Positions 50,475 through 62,700 of a stretch of DNA of 64,000 bases are shown piece after piece (position 1 is the first letter of the stretch; every line of letters begins with the position of its first letter). Position numbers and translations under genes: made by a program. Source of the stretch: Oscheius dolichura (lineage: Eukaryota; Nematoda; Chromadorea; Rhabditida; Rhabditidae); NCBI GenBank assembly GCA_932521035.1, contig OW051493.1:9198001-9262000 (forward strand). The letters are read 5' to 3'. The notes under the pieces were generated by a model that saw nothing but the letters and a program-made list of their open reading frames with translations, had not been told where the DNA came from and did no database searches.

Positions 50475-52585
50475 CTAACTCACGCACATAAGCCGATATT
50501 CAATCAAACATCGGATATAAAAGCATATAAGTACGTTTTTTCTTCTGGGATCATATACACCTCGGGTAGGACGAGGAAGATTACCACGGCGTGCAAGATT
50601 TAAGCCGCGGGAGCCTTGCTGAGCGGCTACACCGGTTTCGTTACTAAAATAACATTTCATTTATGGAACTACATTTAAATTCAAAATGTAAAACTTCACT
50701 TACCTACTGGAACATTGGTCATCACTGCTGAACGTTATGGGTACCCGTACACGCGGAGCATTGCTGGTAGATGCTTGAACAGCCTAAATTACAATAAAAT
50801 AAAGAACAGCCTCAAATTTCACCTCATTTGGAACACCACCGTCTGCGGATACACGCCCTTCGTCATCCGCTTCTTCTACAGCAGATGCAGCCTCACGATC
50901 TTGTTCATCCAAAATGGGCTGAGAGCGAGAATTATCTAAATGAAATATAAATTTTAAAACGTCTTATGTTTTACCATCAGCTCCGATTACTTCAACATCT
51001 TGGTCAGCATCAAGATTTTGATCAGTTGAATCCTCTCCATCATCGGAGGCATTTAGCTAAAATATGCATGAAAGAACAGTGTATACAATTTACTTCTCCG
51101 ATAGGAGGTTGAACACCATCCCCTTCGTCATCTCCAGAATCTTCACTATCATCCGCGTGATTATCCATTTCAGAATCACCTTCATCGGAATCAGGCACTT
51201 CGAACTAATTAAATGCATATTAAAAACGAGCAAATTGAGTACCTCTTCCATTTCTTCATTATCACTATTTTCTTCTTCCTCATCCTCATCATCAATCTGG
51301 TGTATTTCTTCTACATCATCATCGTCGTCTTCATCGTACCCGTAATTTGCTTGATTGGGAGGATCCAATGGAATTATATCATCATCGTCACCTTCTTCTT
51401 CATCGCGATGATCAGCATGCATGGGATCGGGAATAAAACCTTCTAAAAATACTTGCTTAAAAAAATAAAAGATAGAAACCATCGTCTCTAGAAATATCTG
51501 CACGCCCTTCCATATGCTCCTCGCTACTTGAGACCGCTTCATTCGAAGTTTCTCTCTGTCGTTTTGGTTCAATCTGTATTGACTGTCCAGCGGGGCGTTT
51601 TCTACTTCCTCCAGTGCTCGACACCGGCATATTTAAATTGCTATCTCTGGACTCCGAATCATTTTGAGCATCGTCGGCCATTTCTACAGCAGAATTACTA
51701 GCACTAACCTAAAGCTAATATTAATGAATTTAATGCCTCAAAACTACCAAATCCTGAGTAGTATTCGCTCCAACAGCACCCGTTGAAGTACTCGAGGATT
51801 CTTTAAAGTTACCTACGGAATGTGGTGGTCCTGTTCGGCCGAAGAGCTGTCGTCCAGGAGAAATATGAGAAGAGGTAGCAATATTGCTTGGAGTAACGTC
51901 AGTTTCCAGAGCATCAGTATCCAGATGTAGTCCAGCATCAGGAGGAGAAACTGTATCAACGACAGCAGAAACCTCCGGCTCTTCATTTACTGATTCAATT
52001 TCAATCTAAAATTAAATGAAAAAAAAGTAGAAATGGTTACTTGAGATGCGGGTGGAACTGTTCTGCAGGAGCTCTGTACAATAGGGTGAACAGAAGATGA
52101 AACTGGAGTGGGTGGCATAGTATCTCTGTTTTGCAATGACTGTTCCAGTTGCTAAAACAATTGTTTATTAACGGCATTTTACTTACTTGAATTTGTTTAT
52201 CTTTATCCTCTAGTTTTCTTACAAGATCTTTCTTATGTTCTTCCATATTTTGAACCTTCGAAGTGAGAAGATTTAGACGGAACGTGGCTTCGGTATATTC
52301 ATTCGTTTTGGTTTCGATTTCCTTCTTCAGTTTTTCAATATCGGCACTTCTAGAAGAGAAAAATCATAATATTAAATGCAACTAACGATGTCGTAGTAGA
52401 AGTTGATGGCGCAGCAGACACAGACCCACCATCCTTTTCAGCCAATTGTTTCTTCAAATCGAGGCTCTGAAAACTTTCGATCAATTTGAACGGTTGACAA
52501 AATCTATTATCTGTTTCATCTAGCATGTGAAAGGAAAAGTCGTTTCCCTTTCGTGACCTGATTTCAGCCAGTTTGCGGCTGCCAG
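50475..52585 (-). pseudogene. 3' part of a TPR/Megator gene, inverted duplicate
   Basis: Minus-strand exons encode only the C-terminal third of TPR. It starts at the exon LAAANWLKS (52,585), continues SLDLKKQLAEKDGGS and IEKLKKEIETKTNEYTEATF, then a Ser/Thr/Pro-rich segment (SPGRQLFGRTGPPHS), the acidic stretch EIHQIDDEDEEEENSDNEE and the basic end NLARRGNLPRPTRGVYD. The part from 51,716 to 52,585 is an exact inverted copy of 63,131-64,000. No N-terminal exons exist to its right on this strand, because that DNA carries other genes, so this copy has lost its 5' end. It could instead be the original 3' end, from which an inversion removed the rest. The reading frames seen are intact, which suggests recency or an assembly error. 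Confidence 0.75.
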
Positions 52586-53028
52586 CTAGAAATGAAGTCT
52601 CTTTTAGTTCTATTACCAACTATTATATTAGCGGACGAAGCATTTTACGCCAATAGAGCTATGCAACCATCACTAATTGATAAAATACGTTTTAATGAGT
52701 ATCAAGGCCCAGAAAAGGTAGGTTGTTATCACGTACTTTACACTTACTTCAAGGACCAACACGCAAATGTTGATGCAAGCGAAATACTAGGTTCGTTTAT
52801 GAATCCATTTATGGAGATGTACGATAGCATGCAACAAAATTACAAGGCCAGGCAATACGCAGAACGTGTTCAAAAAGAAAAAGATGAGGTAGCTTTGATT
52901 CAGAGAGCAAAAGTAGAAGGATTTTGCAGAACCCGTTAACAAATTCGAAAAGTTTGTTTGAAATAATAGAAAGGCTTCAACAACCCCCAGCCACAACAAC
53001 ACCGCAACCGCCCCTAATTGAACGACTA
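51716..53028. repeat. Left arm of large inverted duplication
   Basis: Exact reverse complement of 62,688-64,000, with coordinates summing to 115,716 throughout and no indels. Identity stops at 53,028/62,688 (left ..GACTATAATAAG, right arm reversed ..GACTACTGAAGC). The outer limit is hidden because the right arm runs off the window. Confidence 0.95.
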
Positions 53029-53031
53029 TAA
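52592..53031 (+). pseudogene. Truncated copy of the nested secreted-protein gene
   Basis: Identical to the first 437 nt of the intact gene on the minus strand at 63,124. It has the signal peptide KSLLVLLPTIILADEAFYAN, two short introns and the exon ending QPPLIERL. The copy breaks at 53,028, and the first codon after the break is TAA (53,029-53,031), so the frame ends at once. About 120 residues remain. It lies just outside the start of the TPR 3' copy, divergently oriented. Confidence 0.85.
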
Positions 53032-53063
53032 TAAGATAAAATAACTGAATCATCTAACCATTC

Positions 53064-53177
53064 TGTTCCTGTGGGATACGGATAGGCTGCCACATCCTAT
53101 CCGCACAGGTGACTAGACTGCCCGACCCTGCCCATGGGAGGGCGGGCTCTGGACCATTCCTGACAGTCGTCAGAACA
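53064..53177. ncRNA. GC-rich multi-hairpin element, possible structured RNA
   Basis: A GC-rich island in AT-rich DNA folds into three hairpins inside a closing TGTTC/GAACA helix. Hairpin 1 pairs CTGTG with CACAG and CGGATAGG (53,079-53,086) with CCTATCCG (53,096-53,103). Hairpin 2 pairs CCCG, CCCT and CCC (53,121-53,133) with GGG, AGGG and CGGG (53,136-53,146). Hairpin 3 pairs CTGAC with GTCAG (53,160-53,173). No known RNA class is recognised and the strand is undetermined. It begins 36 bp from the inversion junction. Confidence 0.4.
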
Positions 53178-53244
53178 ATAGTCGGCAACCGATAAATAAA
53201 TTTTTTTATTGACATAACATAGTAACAACAAAATGAGAAAAAAA

Positions 53245-54155
53245 TCATTCGGTATCTGTTGAGGAGGGACGAAGAGATGACGCTGGCGAAATGTTGGTGG
53301 AGATGTTGCGCAAAGTCTGCTTTACTTGATCCAGTGCATTGCTTTCATCATGGTTTGCCGCTGGTCCTATAAAACGAAATAAAAATATGTCTGTAATTAA
53401 AATAATTAAATATACAAACATCTAAAAACTCTATATAAAATAATATAAAAAATACCGAGATGTACCATATCTGCAAGCATGCAGACAGCCTTGATTTGGT
53501 TGCGGAGTCGTCTGAAGATCGTGTTCCACGAAGAATTCTTAACAAATTATTATTTAAACGATAAATAATTACGTATACACTCTTGATTCGAGTGCTGTAA
53601 TTTACTATTCTAATTATAGAAAAAAGAAGCATACCTCGTCGACAGCGGGGTTCCGGAGATTTGGGTCAAGGTGTCCGCGTACTAAACAGAAATTTTTTAA
53701 AACTCTTTTAAAAGAAGTTTCTGAATTTTTCCAATAGTAATATTGTTTACAAAATGTTATAAATTAAGAAAAAGAGAAGCTTATCCGTACCTGTTGGAAT
53801 GGCCATCACTTCTTCAATTTCTTGAATGCTGTCCAAGAGGATTTCGTAGATGGCTTCCTTTGTCGGTTGGTCCATGTCATCCTTTCTAAATGGATAAAAG
53901 GTTCATGAATAAGTTAAGAACTCAAACTAAAAATAGAACTAATTATCAAAAGCTAATAACGAAATAATGTTAAAATAAATTAGAAAAAATGTTCTTACTT
54001 TTCTCGGATGAGGTTTACAGCTTCTAGATGTAAGCCATGGATCGCAACAGCATCAGCCTACAATAATATTTTCATTAGAAATGTGAATACATACAAAATT
54101 TTAATACATACAAAAGAATAATAGTTCAACTTACCGAAAGAAGACGAGCCGCCAT
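53245..54155 (-). CDS. Unrecognised conserved-looking protein, about 140 residues
   Basis: Six short exons join in phase on the minus strand. A 7-codon first exon (MAARLLS) is followed by ADAVAIHGLHLEAVNLIREK, DDMDQPTKEAIYEILLDSIQ with EIEEVMAIPT, RGHLDPNLRNPAVDE, NTIFRRLRNQIKAVCMLADM, and the end GPAANHDESNALDQVKQTLR to a Ser/Thr-rich tail. The product is predicted soluble and largely helical, with no signal peptide. I do not recognise the family. Clean donors and acceptors and consistent phase support it as a real gene. It lies 276 bp downstream of the transthyretin-like gene on the same strand. Confidence 0.65.
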
Positions 54156-54430
54156 CAAAGATCAAAAGAAGAACTAAATTGATGCTAATCGACTCGGAAT
54201 TGGATGCTGAGCACGAATATGCAAAAATTTCTTGGCGGCAAAATGATTTAAAAATTTTATGAATAATTAAAGTTCGGCGCTAAGACGGCGGCTCGTCCTC
54301 CTCGGAGGAGTCGTCCGACAACCGGCTGAGCGGCTCAGACTCGGACAGCGAGGAAGAGGACAGGCTGATTTTTCGAAAATTTAGCATAAAATAATATTGA
54401 AATTAACTAGATTCATTTCAACAAAACAAT

Positions 54431-54941
54431 TCAATTGAGACAATCGGTACTTTGTCCACTGAAAGCTCCAGCCAAATTAAGTTCTCCGATATCGAAGGTC
54501 TTGGTTGGGGTCTCGCCTTCGGAGACGAAGTTTTTGGGAATTTTCACAGAAACCTTCTTGAAACAAAGCTGAAATTTTTGATTTCAAGAATAGAAAAAAA
54601 TAAATGTATACTCACCCCCTCGTAGTTGCACTTGTGGTAGACCTAAACAAAAAGAAATTTAATTATTTGATTCGAGTAGAAAAACCTACATTGACTTTAG
54701 GATCAATAGTGCTGATTTCCTTTTTCCTTCCGCTCATCTCAAACCGGCCATCGCGGTCGGTAACCTTCTCGTCGAGCAAAGAATCCAAGACCACTTCTCG
54801 TTCGTAGAGCTTTACTTTGACATTTTCTGCTGGCTTTCCATTGCAGGTTAGTTTTCCGGTAACGGAAACCGATTGAATTGTACCGAAGAATGGAATTGCC
54901 GTGGCGAAACCAACGAGAAGAAGGGCGAACAAGAGCTTCAT
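54431..54941 (-). CDS. Transthyretin-like (TTL/TTR) secreted protein
   Basis: A signal peptide (KLLFALLLVGFATAIPF) is followed by the family pattern SVSVTGKLTCNGKPAENVKV, DSLLDEKVTDRDGRFEMSG and DPKVNVYHKCNYEGLCFKKV, ending GQSTDCLN. About 130 residues, with three short introns. The Cys in TCNGKP and those near YHKCNYEGLC and the end are as expected in nematode TTL proteins (Pfam Transthyretin-like). These are abundant secreted proteins expanded in nematodes; one C. elegans member bridges dying cells and engulfment receptors, but most have no known role. Confidence 0.92.
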
Positions 54942-55130
54942 CGGGCGACGAATAAGACAAAAAAAATCGCGCAGTTTGTTTTAAAGCGCTTTGTTAGGGG
55001 GTCAACGCGTTGTAATAGCGAAGGTCATCGAATGAAAACGAGACGATAGAAATAAAAACCATTTATAATCGATATTTATTTATATAAAACCCGACATATG
55101 ACTGAAAAAATATTAGATAATGTAAACTAT

Positions 55131-56243
55131 TTAGGCAAATGTAATATTCGCGGGGGGATGATGACCGACATCGCCGATTGAGCGTATGGAAACGCGACCA
55201 CTGGGACGGATGATCAGCATGGTGATGCTGCAGTGTCCCAAGCTAAAACGTAGCCATCCTTCAGGAGGAAATTGTAATGCCCTGAAAGTAAAAAATGGTA
55301 ATATGAGCGATTACTGATAATAAAACTAACCGACAAATGAAGTATCGAATAACATTAGCATGACACACAATAACTTCGATACTGTCTTCCTTCTGCTGAG
55401 GCGATGCCCGATGAATGAATCGCCGGAAAGCGGACTCAATCCGGGCTCCATCCGTGAAGAACTCCTCAATGGTAACACTCACAATCAAAAAAATAATATA
55501 CCTACATATTTATCCGGCTTCCAATGCCCTACTCCAGGAACAGGGGGGTAGGGAGGCCCCTCTTCTAGTAGAGAACAAGAATACCTACGAAAAACGATTA
55601 TTTCTTGCTTTGCGATACTCACTTCAATAATCCCGTAGGAAGCTGTTCCAAAATAAGGTTAGCTGTTTCCGTTGCACGGTTCATAGTGGACATAATCACG
55701 CTATCAATTTTAAGTCCCGAATTAGCGAGTCGTTTACCAAGACATATTGCTTGCTCTTTGCCTGAAAACAATAGAAACATAAACAATGCCAAAAATCTTA
55801 CCTAGTTCTGTGAGAAACTTGTCTTTGGTTTCTATTTGATATTGACCATGTCGGATCAGAATAATACTTCTTGTTGCAGTTGGCTGAAACTCTCAAATAT
55901 AAACTTGTAGCTACTTATACTGTCTGCTCTTTGATCATCGCTTCTTTTTCCTCATCTGTCGCTTTATCATACTTCTTTGGGTTGATCAAAGTGCTGGGAG
56001 CGCGACTAAAGCAAAATTCAGAGATTAGCGTTTCTAAAATGTAACTTACAAATCCCAATTATCGTCCCATGCGCCGCGAGGAAACATTTTGTCAAACTCT
56101 CGGGGTGTAGCATTGGGAGAGTTCACATCGGCTAAGACAGTCCAATTCGGCTTATTTCCAGCAATTTTGTTTGTTAAAACTACGGCACCTGCTACTGCTG
56201 CAATGGGTGCAGCTGCTCTGAGTAGCTTTGACCCAACGTTCAT
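55131..56243 (-). CDS. pgam-5: PGAM5 mitochondrial Ser/Thr/His protein phosphatase
   Basis: A phosphoglycerate-mutase-fold phosphatase of the PGAM5 type. The N terminus has a hydrophobic anchor ([16 protein letters not shown]), as expected for mitochondrial membrane attachment, then [12 protein letters not shown], equivalent to the WDxNWD multimerisation motif that activates PGAM5. The catalytic RHG motif is in [10 protein letters not shown], followed by LTELGKEQA. The exon with [18 protein letters not shown] matches the PGAM5 insert, and the second catalytic His is in [15 protein letters not shown]. The C terminus is [20 protein letters not shown]. The start at 56,243 is just after GTTTCAGAA, a probable trans-splice acceptor. 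PGAM5 dephosphorylates targets in mitophagy, stress and MAP-kinase signalling. Confidence 0.93.
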
Positions 56244-56780
56244 TTCTGAAACTACTAGAAGTGTGCTAGAGAGGGAAAAAGATAACGAAACCACGAAATA
56301 GGGCGACACACTGATAAAAAACCGGAAGTACGTGAGTTGTTGAGTTTTTGAACATTTGAAAATCATTTTCAACGCGACGTGAATTTCCAATTCGGAGCAC
56401 TTTTTTTCGCTATTCTTAAAATCGTCTCTCTGCTTTTGTTTATTCTGTTCAACTTTTACTTGTGTGTCCTCATTTGTGTGCGTTCAGTGAGTACAATTAG
56501 ATACATATGCATTCAACTAACTGCTAGCGCTGCGTTCTAAAACAAGAACAACATTTGCAAAAAAGTATTAGTTTTAGCTAGAGAATAAAAAACCACGCAT
56601 TATTTGTTTGCCTACAAAATGAAACGAAAGCAATTTGCTGCTTGATGCTACTACTTTCTAATAAGCTTAGTACTAAATAATTTGTACATCGATTATTTTA
56701 CATTTAACTAGTAACATGCTTTTACAGAATTTGCGTTTGATTGTGTGTGTTTTGTTTTTTATATGTGCATTCATCTTACT

Positions 56781-56787
56781 CTTTCAG
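56781..56787 (+). promoter_or_regulatory. Probable spliced-leader acceptor before TPR
   Basis: CTTTCAG is followed by one base and the TPR start codon at 56,789. The divergent PGAM5 gene has the same arrangement (GTTTCAGAA-ATG at 56,243), leaving about 540 bp as shared promoter region. Confidence 0.55.
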
Positions 56788-56788
56788 T

Positions 56789-59700
56789 ATGGCCGACAAT
56801 CCCAGAGAAGTGAAGATTGAACCAACTTCCCTTGTGCAACATGCATCTCGTGGAGACTTAACTGAACGAAGTGAAAAGGATCAGTTACGGATAGAGGAGC
56901 AACCTCTTGATATGGAGACGGGTGAAGCGATTAATCCCGTCACGAATACTGTCGACGAAGTTCCGTTATCGGAGCAGGGTGATGTGAGGCACTTGTAGAA
57001 ATGTTCATTAACAATTATTCAGCTAAGTAACCAGCATCTAGTAGACCAAATAAAGCGTCTGGAGACTGAGAAGGCAAATACAGGTTTGCAGCATCAGTGC
57101 TTTCATATAATCTATTTTCATAGATCGTAATGTCAATAATATTCTCACTGAAGTTGATGAACTGCGCTCAAGAAACGTACACTTGACGGAAAGAAACGAA
57201 TGGCTCGAAGAACGTCTAGCACTTCAAAGTAAAAAGAAAATTCTGTATTATTAATACTGTTCCATTAGATCGGGAGTGCCTTGAGAGACAGCGAATGTAC
57301 CAAAAACTCGAAGACAATCGTAACGAAATAGCTGATCGTATCTTGAGGCTCGAAACTGATTTGAACAAGCTCAAAACTGAAAAGGATGAGCGTGATAGTA
57401 AAATCAGTTCATTAGTTCGAGACAAGCAGGTCCTTATGAGTGAGCATTTTTATTATCGATGCACATTTATTCACTATTTTTAGCGGAAAATGTTGGTCTA
57501 CAGGAAGAATTAAAACGACTAAGCCAAGAAAAGACGAAAATTTCATTACAATTGGAAGGTCTACAGCAAGAATCAAACACATCAGCTGTATAACTTCTTG
57601 CTTCTCTAGTATATAATAGTTTTTAGCTCCAAAAAGAGTGGCGTAAGTTAGATAGTCAACTGTACGAAGAAAGCAGAAAATGGTTCTTAAATGAAGTTGC
57701 TAACAGAGATGCTCAAATAACACAAATAACTGTTGACATTGTGAGTGATCAAACGTATTGGCTAATTGAAAATCTTTTAGCGTGCTAAAGAATTGAAGTG
57801 GAAAAATGACGAGCTGAATATTACACGCCTTCTCAAGAAAGCCGAAGCCGATGTCATTGCTCTGGGAGAAAAGCTTACTGTTAAAGAAGAAGCTCTTGCT
57901 CGTGTTACTGCTAATATAGAGCAGGTCAGCTGTTTTCTTTCAAATGTGAACCGATGTGTTTTTAGCAAGCCGATAAAAACCGCTTGGAAATCAAAAATTT
58001 GGAGGCTGACTTAAAAGTAAAGGTCGAATTGGCCGAGAACTATAAGAATGGAATGGAGCACGCCGAAAAGATAGCCGAAGAGTTGGCAGAACAGCTGCAA
58101 GCTAGAACAGATCTTGTAAGACAAAGTAAAGACATACTAGAAGAAGTACGCATTGAGCGTGAACAGGAGCGTGAGGACTTACATAGACAATTGGATAATA
58201 GAGGTACTTGGCAATAGAATTGGTGTAAGAATTTTTAGAGAGTGAGAACAACGAACTGCGTGAAGAAGTAGGAAAGCTGAACGAGCTTTTGAAGAGTAAA
58301 CACGCGGTTTCATTAAATGTTACCGAGGAAGAGTTAGCTAGTCTTTCCCCTGCCGCAGCCGAAACATCCAAGTTTATGAAAAGTGGTTCCTCGCTCACTT
58401 CTCTTGTCAGGTATAACTTTCAGTTTCCTGTTAAACTATACTTCAGAGATCATGCCAGACTAGCCGGTGAATTAGCTAGTGAGAAAGAAAGAAATAGACA
58501 GTTAGAAGCAGCTTTGCAAGAAATAGTCAACGACGTTGAAGAGAATATACCTCAGTTCAATACACAAAGGGAACAACTCAATCAAGCAATCGATGAAAAT
58601 TCTCGACTCATGGAACAGTTACAAAAAGCAGAAGATTCCCGTCAGTCGGTAGAGTCTAATAGAGACCAAGCTCTTCGAGAACTTGCTTTCACCAAAGCAG
58701 AGTTAGAGAAATATCAAAGGGAATGCTCTGCAACAAATAAAAAAGTTGGTCGTTTAAAAAACATTTGATTATGAATTCAGTTACAACGACTTCTTTACGT
58801 TATTGAGCGACAAGGACGCAATTCCGATAGTCCTCCACTTACACACGACGATGAACAGCATCTTTTTGATAATATTGCCGAGCTTCACAAGTGAACCTTT
58901 CTTGAAACTAATTGTTTCGTTTAGGGTTAACCTTCATCTGGAAGCTGAACTTGCTGCTGAACGTTCTGCAGCTGCCAACAGAAATGTTGTGGCACAGAAT
59001 AACGAGCTATTAGCACTTCGGCAAGAACTTCAAGCTTCACGAGAGGCTGAACATCATCTTAACTATCAGTTAGATCAAATCAACACTGCATTTGAAAGTG
59101 TTAGTTTACTAGCCGTACAGTTCAATTATTTGATTTAAAGATTCGTGAGCAAAATCAGAAATTGATGGAGTTGCACAAAGATGATACAGTCAGCGAACAG
59201 CTGCGTAATTTGAAGCTAAAATATCAGGAAGTGTCGTCTGAACTCGACGTTGCCAAAATGGCAACGGCTCGTTTAGAGGCTACTGTTATCAGTTTACAAC
59301 AGGAGAAGCACTCGCTCACACAGTATGTGCTTGTTTTTCGTAATTTGGTTTTTAGAGTCCATGAAACACGACTGGCTAATTCTGCGAAATTAATTGATGA
59401 GCTCAGAGGCGTCAATGCCAAATTGGAAGCCAAATTCGAATACCAGAACCAGATAGCAGAAACGAATGCCAAAGAAATGGAGCTGATGCAGAAAGAGATG
59501 CAGCGAGTAGAGAAAGATAACTTGGAATTGAAAAGAACTGACGATGATAGTGCTAACAAAATTGCAGCTCTTCATGAACAAATCATCCGCATCAATGATC
59601 AATATGGCCAGTGCAGGTAGGACATTGATTTATTCATATTATAATATAAATGTAGAATACAATGCAATGTGAATACCGATGAACTTATGCGTGTGAAATC

Positions 59701-62700
59701 AGATAATGCTCGTCTCCTTGCACAAGTAGAGGTCTATCAAAACAGGCTTCAGACTGATCAGTATCTGGTAAATAGTATTGGCTACTGCTCTATTAGTTTT
59801 TTTTTAAGCATAATTCAATCATGGATATAAATAGTCGAGTGCAAAGAATTCAAGCAGACAAAGAAAGTCGAGTAGAAACCCAATTGGAAGTGCGTTTCAT
59901 TTAATCATAAATACTTTCTATAATTTAAGGTTCTACAAGTCGAGCGTGATACACTTAAGCGTGACATAACGAAAGTAAATGAGCAATTGGTTCATTCTCG
60001 CGAAGAAACTAAAAACCTCCAGGCTAGATTGGACAATGAAGTTTCTTTACTAGCGCAAAAACTGGTTGAAAAAGATGAACATATCCGTGTTGCGGAGGGA
60101 GCCCTTCATGAACTAAAGACGAAGCTTCAAAAATTACAAAGCACTTCTTCTGCCAATGAAACTGATGGTATGCAGAAATGCAACAATGAGACGTATAGTT
60201 TTTTTTTTAGAAATGTCACCTGAAAGATTGAGGAAAGAATGCCAACAGTTGACAAATCGCGTGAAGTTCTTAGAATCACAACTTGAAGATGCAAAGATCC
60301 AGTTGGATTCTGCCAACTCAGAAGTTGAACGACACAAGAATGAAGCTCAAAAAATGGAGACGCATAGTGGCAGACTGGAAAGTGGTCTCAAAGATGTGCA
60401 GGAGATGGTTAGCCTGGAGAAACAACGGCTTGTTGCTCGTGCCGAAGCTGCAGAAACTAGGGCTAATGTTCTTGCAGAACAAGTAGCACAATTGCGTAAT
60501 TTACTGGAGGAAAAGACTGGCGAATTCGAAAAGTTGAGGTTTGAATCAGTCCAGGTGATCATAATAATCTCTGCTTATCATCTGGTTCGTTTCAGTTGGA
60601 AGGAGATCTTAAGATTAAGATCGAGGTTCAGCAGCAGCAACTTACTGATGCTACCAGTCGAATTGCTAGTCTTAATGAAAGAATAAATAACAATATGAAA
60701 GAGCAGGCTAGTAGAGATGAAGAGTATAATTTGGTTAGTTGTTTCCGTGGATTATCGATATCTAAATGCTTAGATGAAAACTAATTACTCTGAAGTAGAA
60801 GCTCGCGCTGACGAAGCTAACATGAAAATCGAGCATTTGCACACCCGTTACGCAGCTCTACAAAACGAAATGGGTATGATACAGGAAAATCTTCGCGTGG
60901 TATGTACCTTTCTATTTAAAATGGGAATACTTTTCTAGGCGGAAGAAAGTCGCATTGCTGCGGTGCAAGCGTTGGAATTACGCTGTCAACAGGCCGATAA
61001 AGCAGAAGTTTCATGGCATCAAACCTTAGCTGACCAAGACAAGCAATTGAAGCAACTTATTCTCAATTACGAACAGCTTGTAGAGCAAATGGGAACCGCA
61101 AAGGACACCGCTTTAATGGGTATGGGGCTTGAAGTAATTAATCCTGAGTTACCTCAAGCTGTTTTGGAGTCACAAAAGCATGTGATTGATTATTTACGTC
61201 AAGAAAAAGAAAAAGTAAGGCAATATTTGATAGATTCATGTTTTTTTCTTAGGCTGTTATGCGTTCTATGAACGCTGAAATTGAAGTGAAGCGTCTCAAG
61301 TCAGAAGTTAATGAAAATATGGCTGCCAGAAATGAATTGGTCAATCAGATTCGGAAATTGGAGGTTGCATCGCAAACCGCGGATCAACTTACAGTTGAGA
61401 AAGCGGAACTTGTAATTTTTATTTCTTCTCTGTGTAACTCTTTTCCAGCTCTCAAAACTTCAAGCTATGAATGTGTCTCAAGAAAAATATCAACGTTCTT
61501 TGAAAGATAATCAAAACCTAACAAAACTTGTAGGCGATACACAAAGACAGGTAAAGCAGTGTATGTACTGGAAACGTTTTCTTTAAGCTCAAAATAATCG
61601 AAGAAGCTAACAATACTTTGAAAACGCAAATTGAGGAGCTTAATATCAAGGATATCGCCACAAGCGCTGAAAAGGAAAAGAAGAATAAAGAAATTGAGGT
61701 TTTGAAACAACATCTGCAGAGGCAGTCAGCGCGACCTCAGAACCAAAATACATTGTAAGTAGTTACGCAATTTTACATAATTGCTTTCAGAGTTCAAGTG
61801 CAAAAACTTCAAACGGAACTAGCACAAAAAAGCGCTGAGCTAGATAAAACTCTGCAACGAGTCAGTGAATTAGAGTATGGAAGTTTTACATTTAACACCT
61901 TTCTTTTTCAGAAAAATCACTGAAAACGCTACACAAACAACAGAGAAGCTCCGCTCTTTGGCTAAAAAATATAGAGAAGAAGTAAGTAACACTTTATTAT
62001 TATTGTGGTTATATTTATCCGAGAATCCTTGCTGCTTCTCCGCCAGCCAAAAAATCAAAAAATTTGCTTTTTCGGTTAGGAAATAATGGGTTATAAAAAG
62101 GGTCTTGTAATTTAAAAGTTGGTTGAAGTAGAGGCAAACTTGTAGGGTCGTGTACTGGTTTAGCTTCTACTTCTGTAATTTTCTGAATTTTACTGATATA
62201 ATTTTACCCACTTATATCTTGCAACGAAGGTAGAGGTTTCATTGAAAACATCGCCATTAGAGGATTCGGAGTGAACGGATTACTTATCTCCAGAGCCTTT
62301 GTTGTTTCCGGTTTGAAATCGGTGGAAAATAGACTCTGGGCATTGTATCACTATGCGATTCCGATCACCTGTCGTTTTGATCTAACTTCTGCGCTTCTTT
62401 TATTTTTATGGAAAAGTGCTCGCTCAAGATAGTCCGGATCGAACCATGACGGCGTAGTAACGGCTTCGGGTGTGGACACTGCTTTTTGTCGTAAGGAGGG
62501 GAAGAAAGCAGCAAGGGTTTTTTCCAGTATGCTCTGAAAACATTTTCACACGCGTAACGTTGAATACTTTTCTTTCTGTAATAGGAGCCGCTGTGGTTGT
62601 AGTAGTAGTTTTAGGACGCAGAAGATTTGCCATATCTTCTGACAAATAACCAAATTGCTTTTGCCACGGTTCGACATAAGGCTTCAGTAGTCGTTCAATT

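Noticed and set aside
57777-59559. Minus-strand Ser-rich frames opposite the TPR exons
   Set aside because: Antisense shadows of coiled-coil coding sequence; phase and splice signals support only the plus strand.
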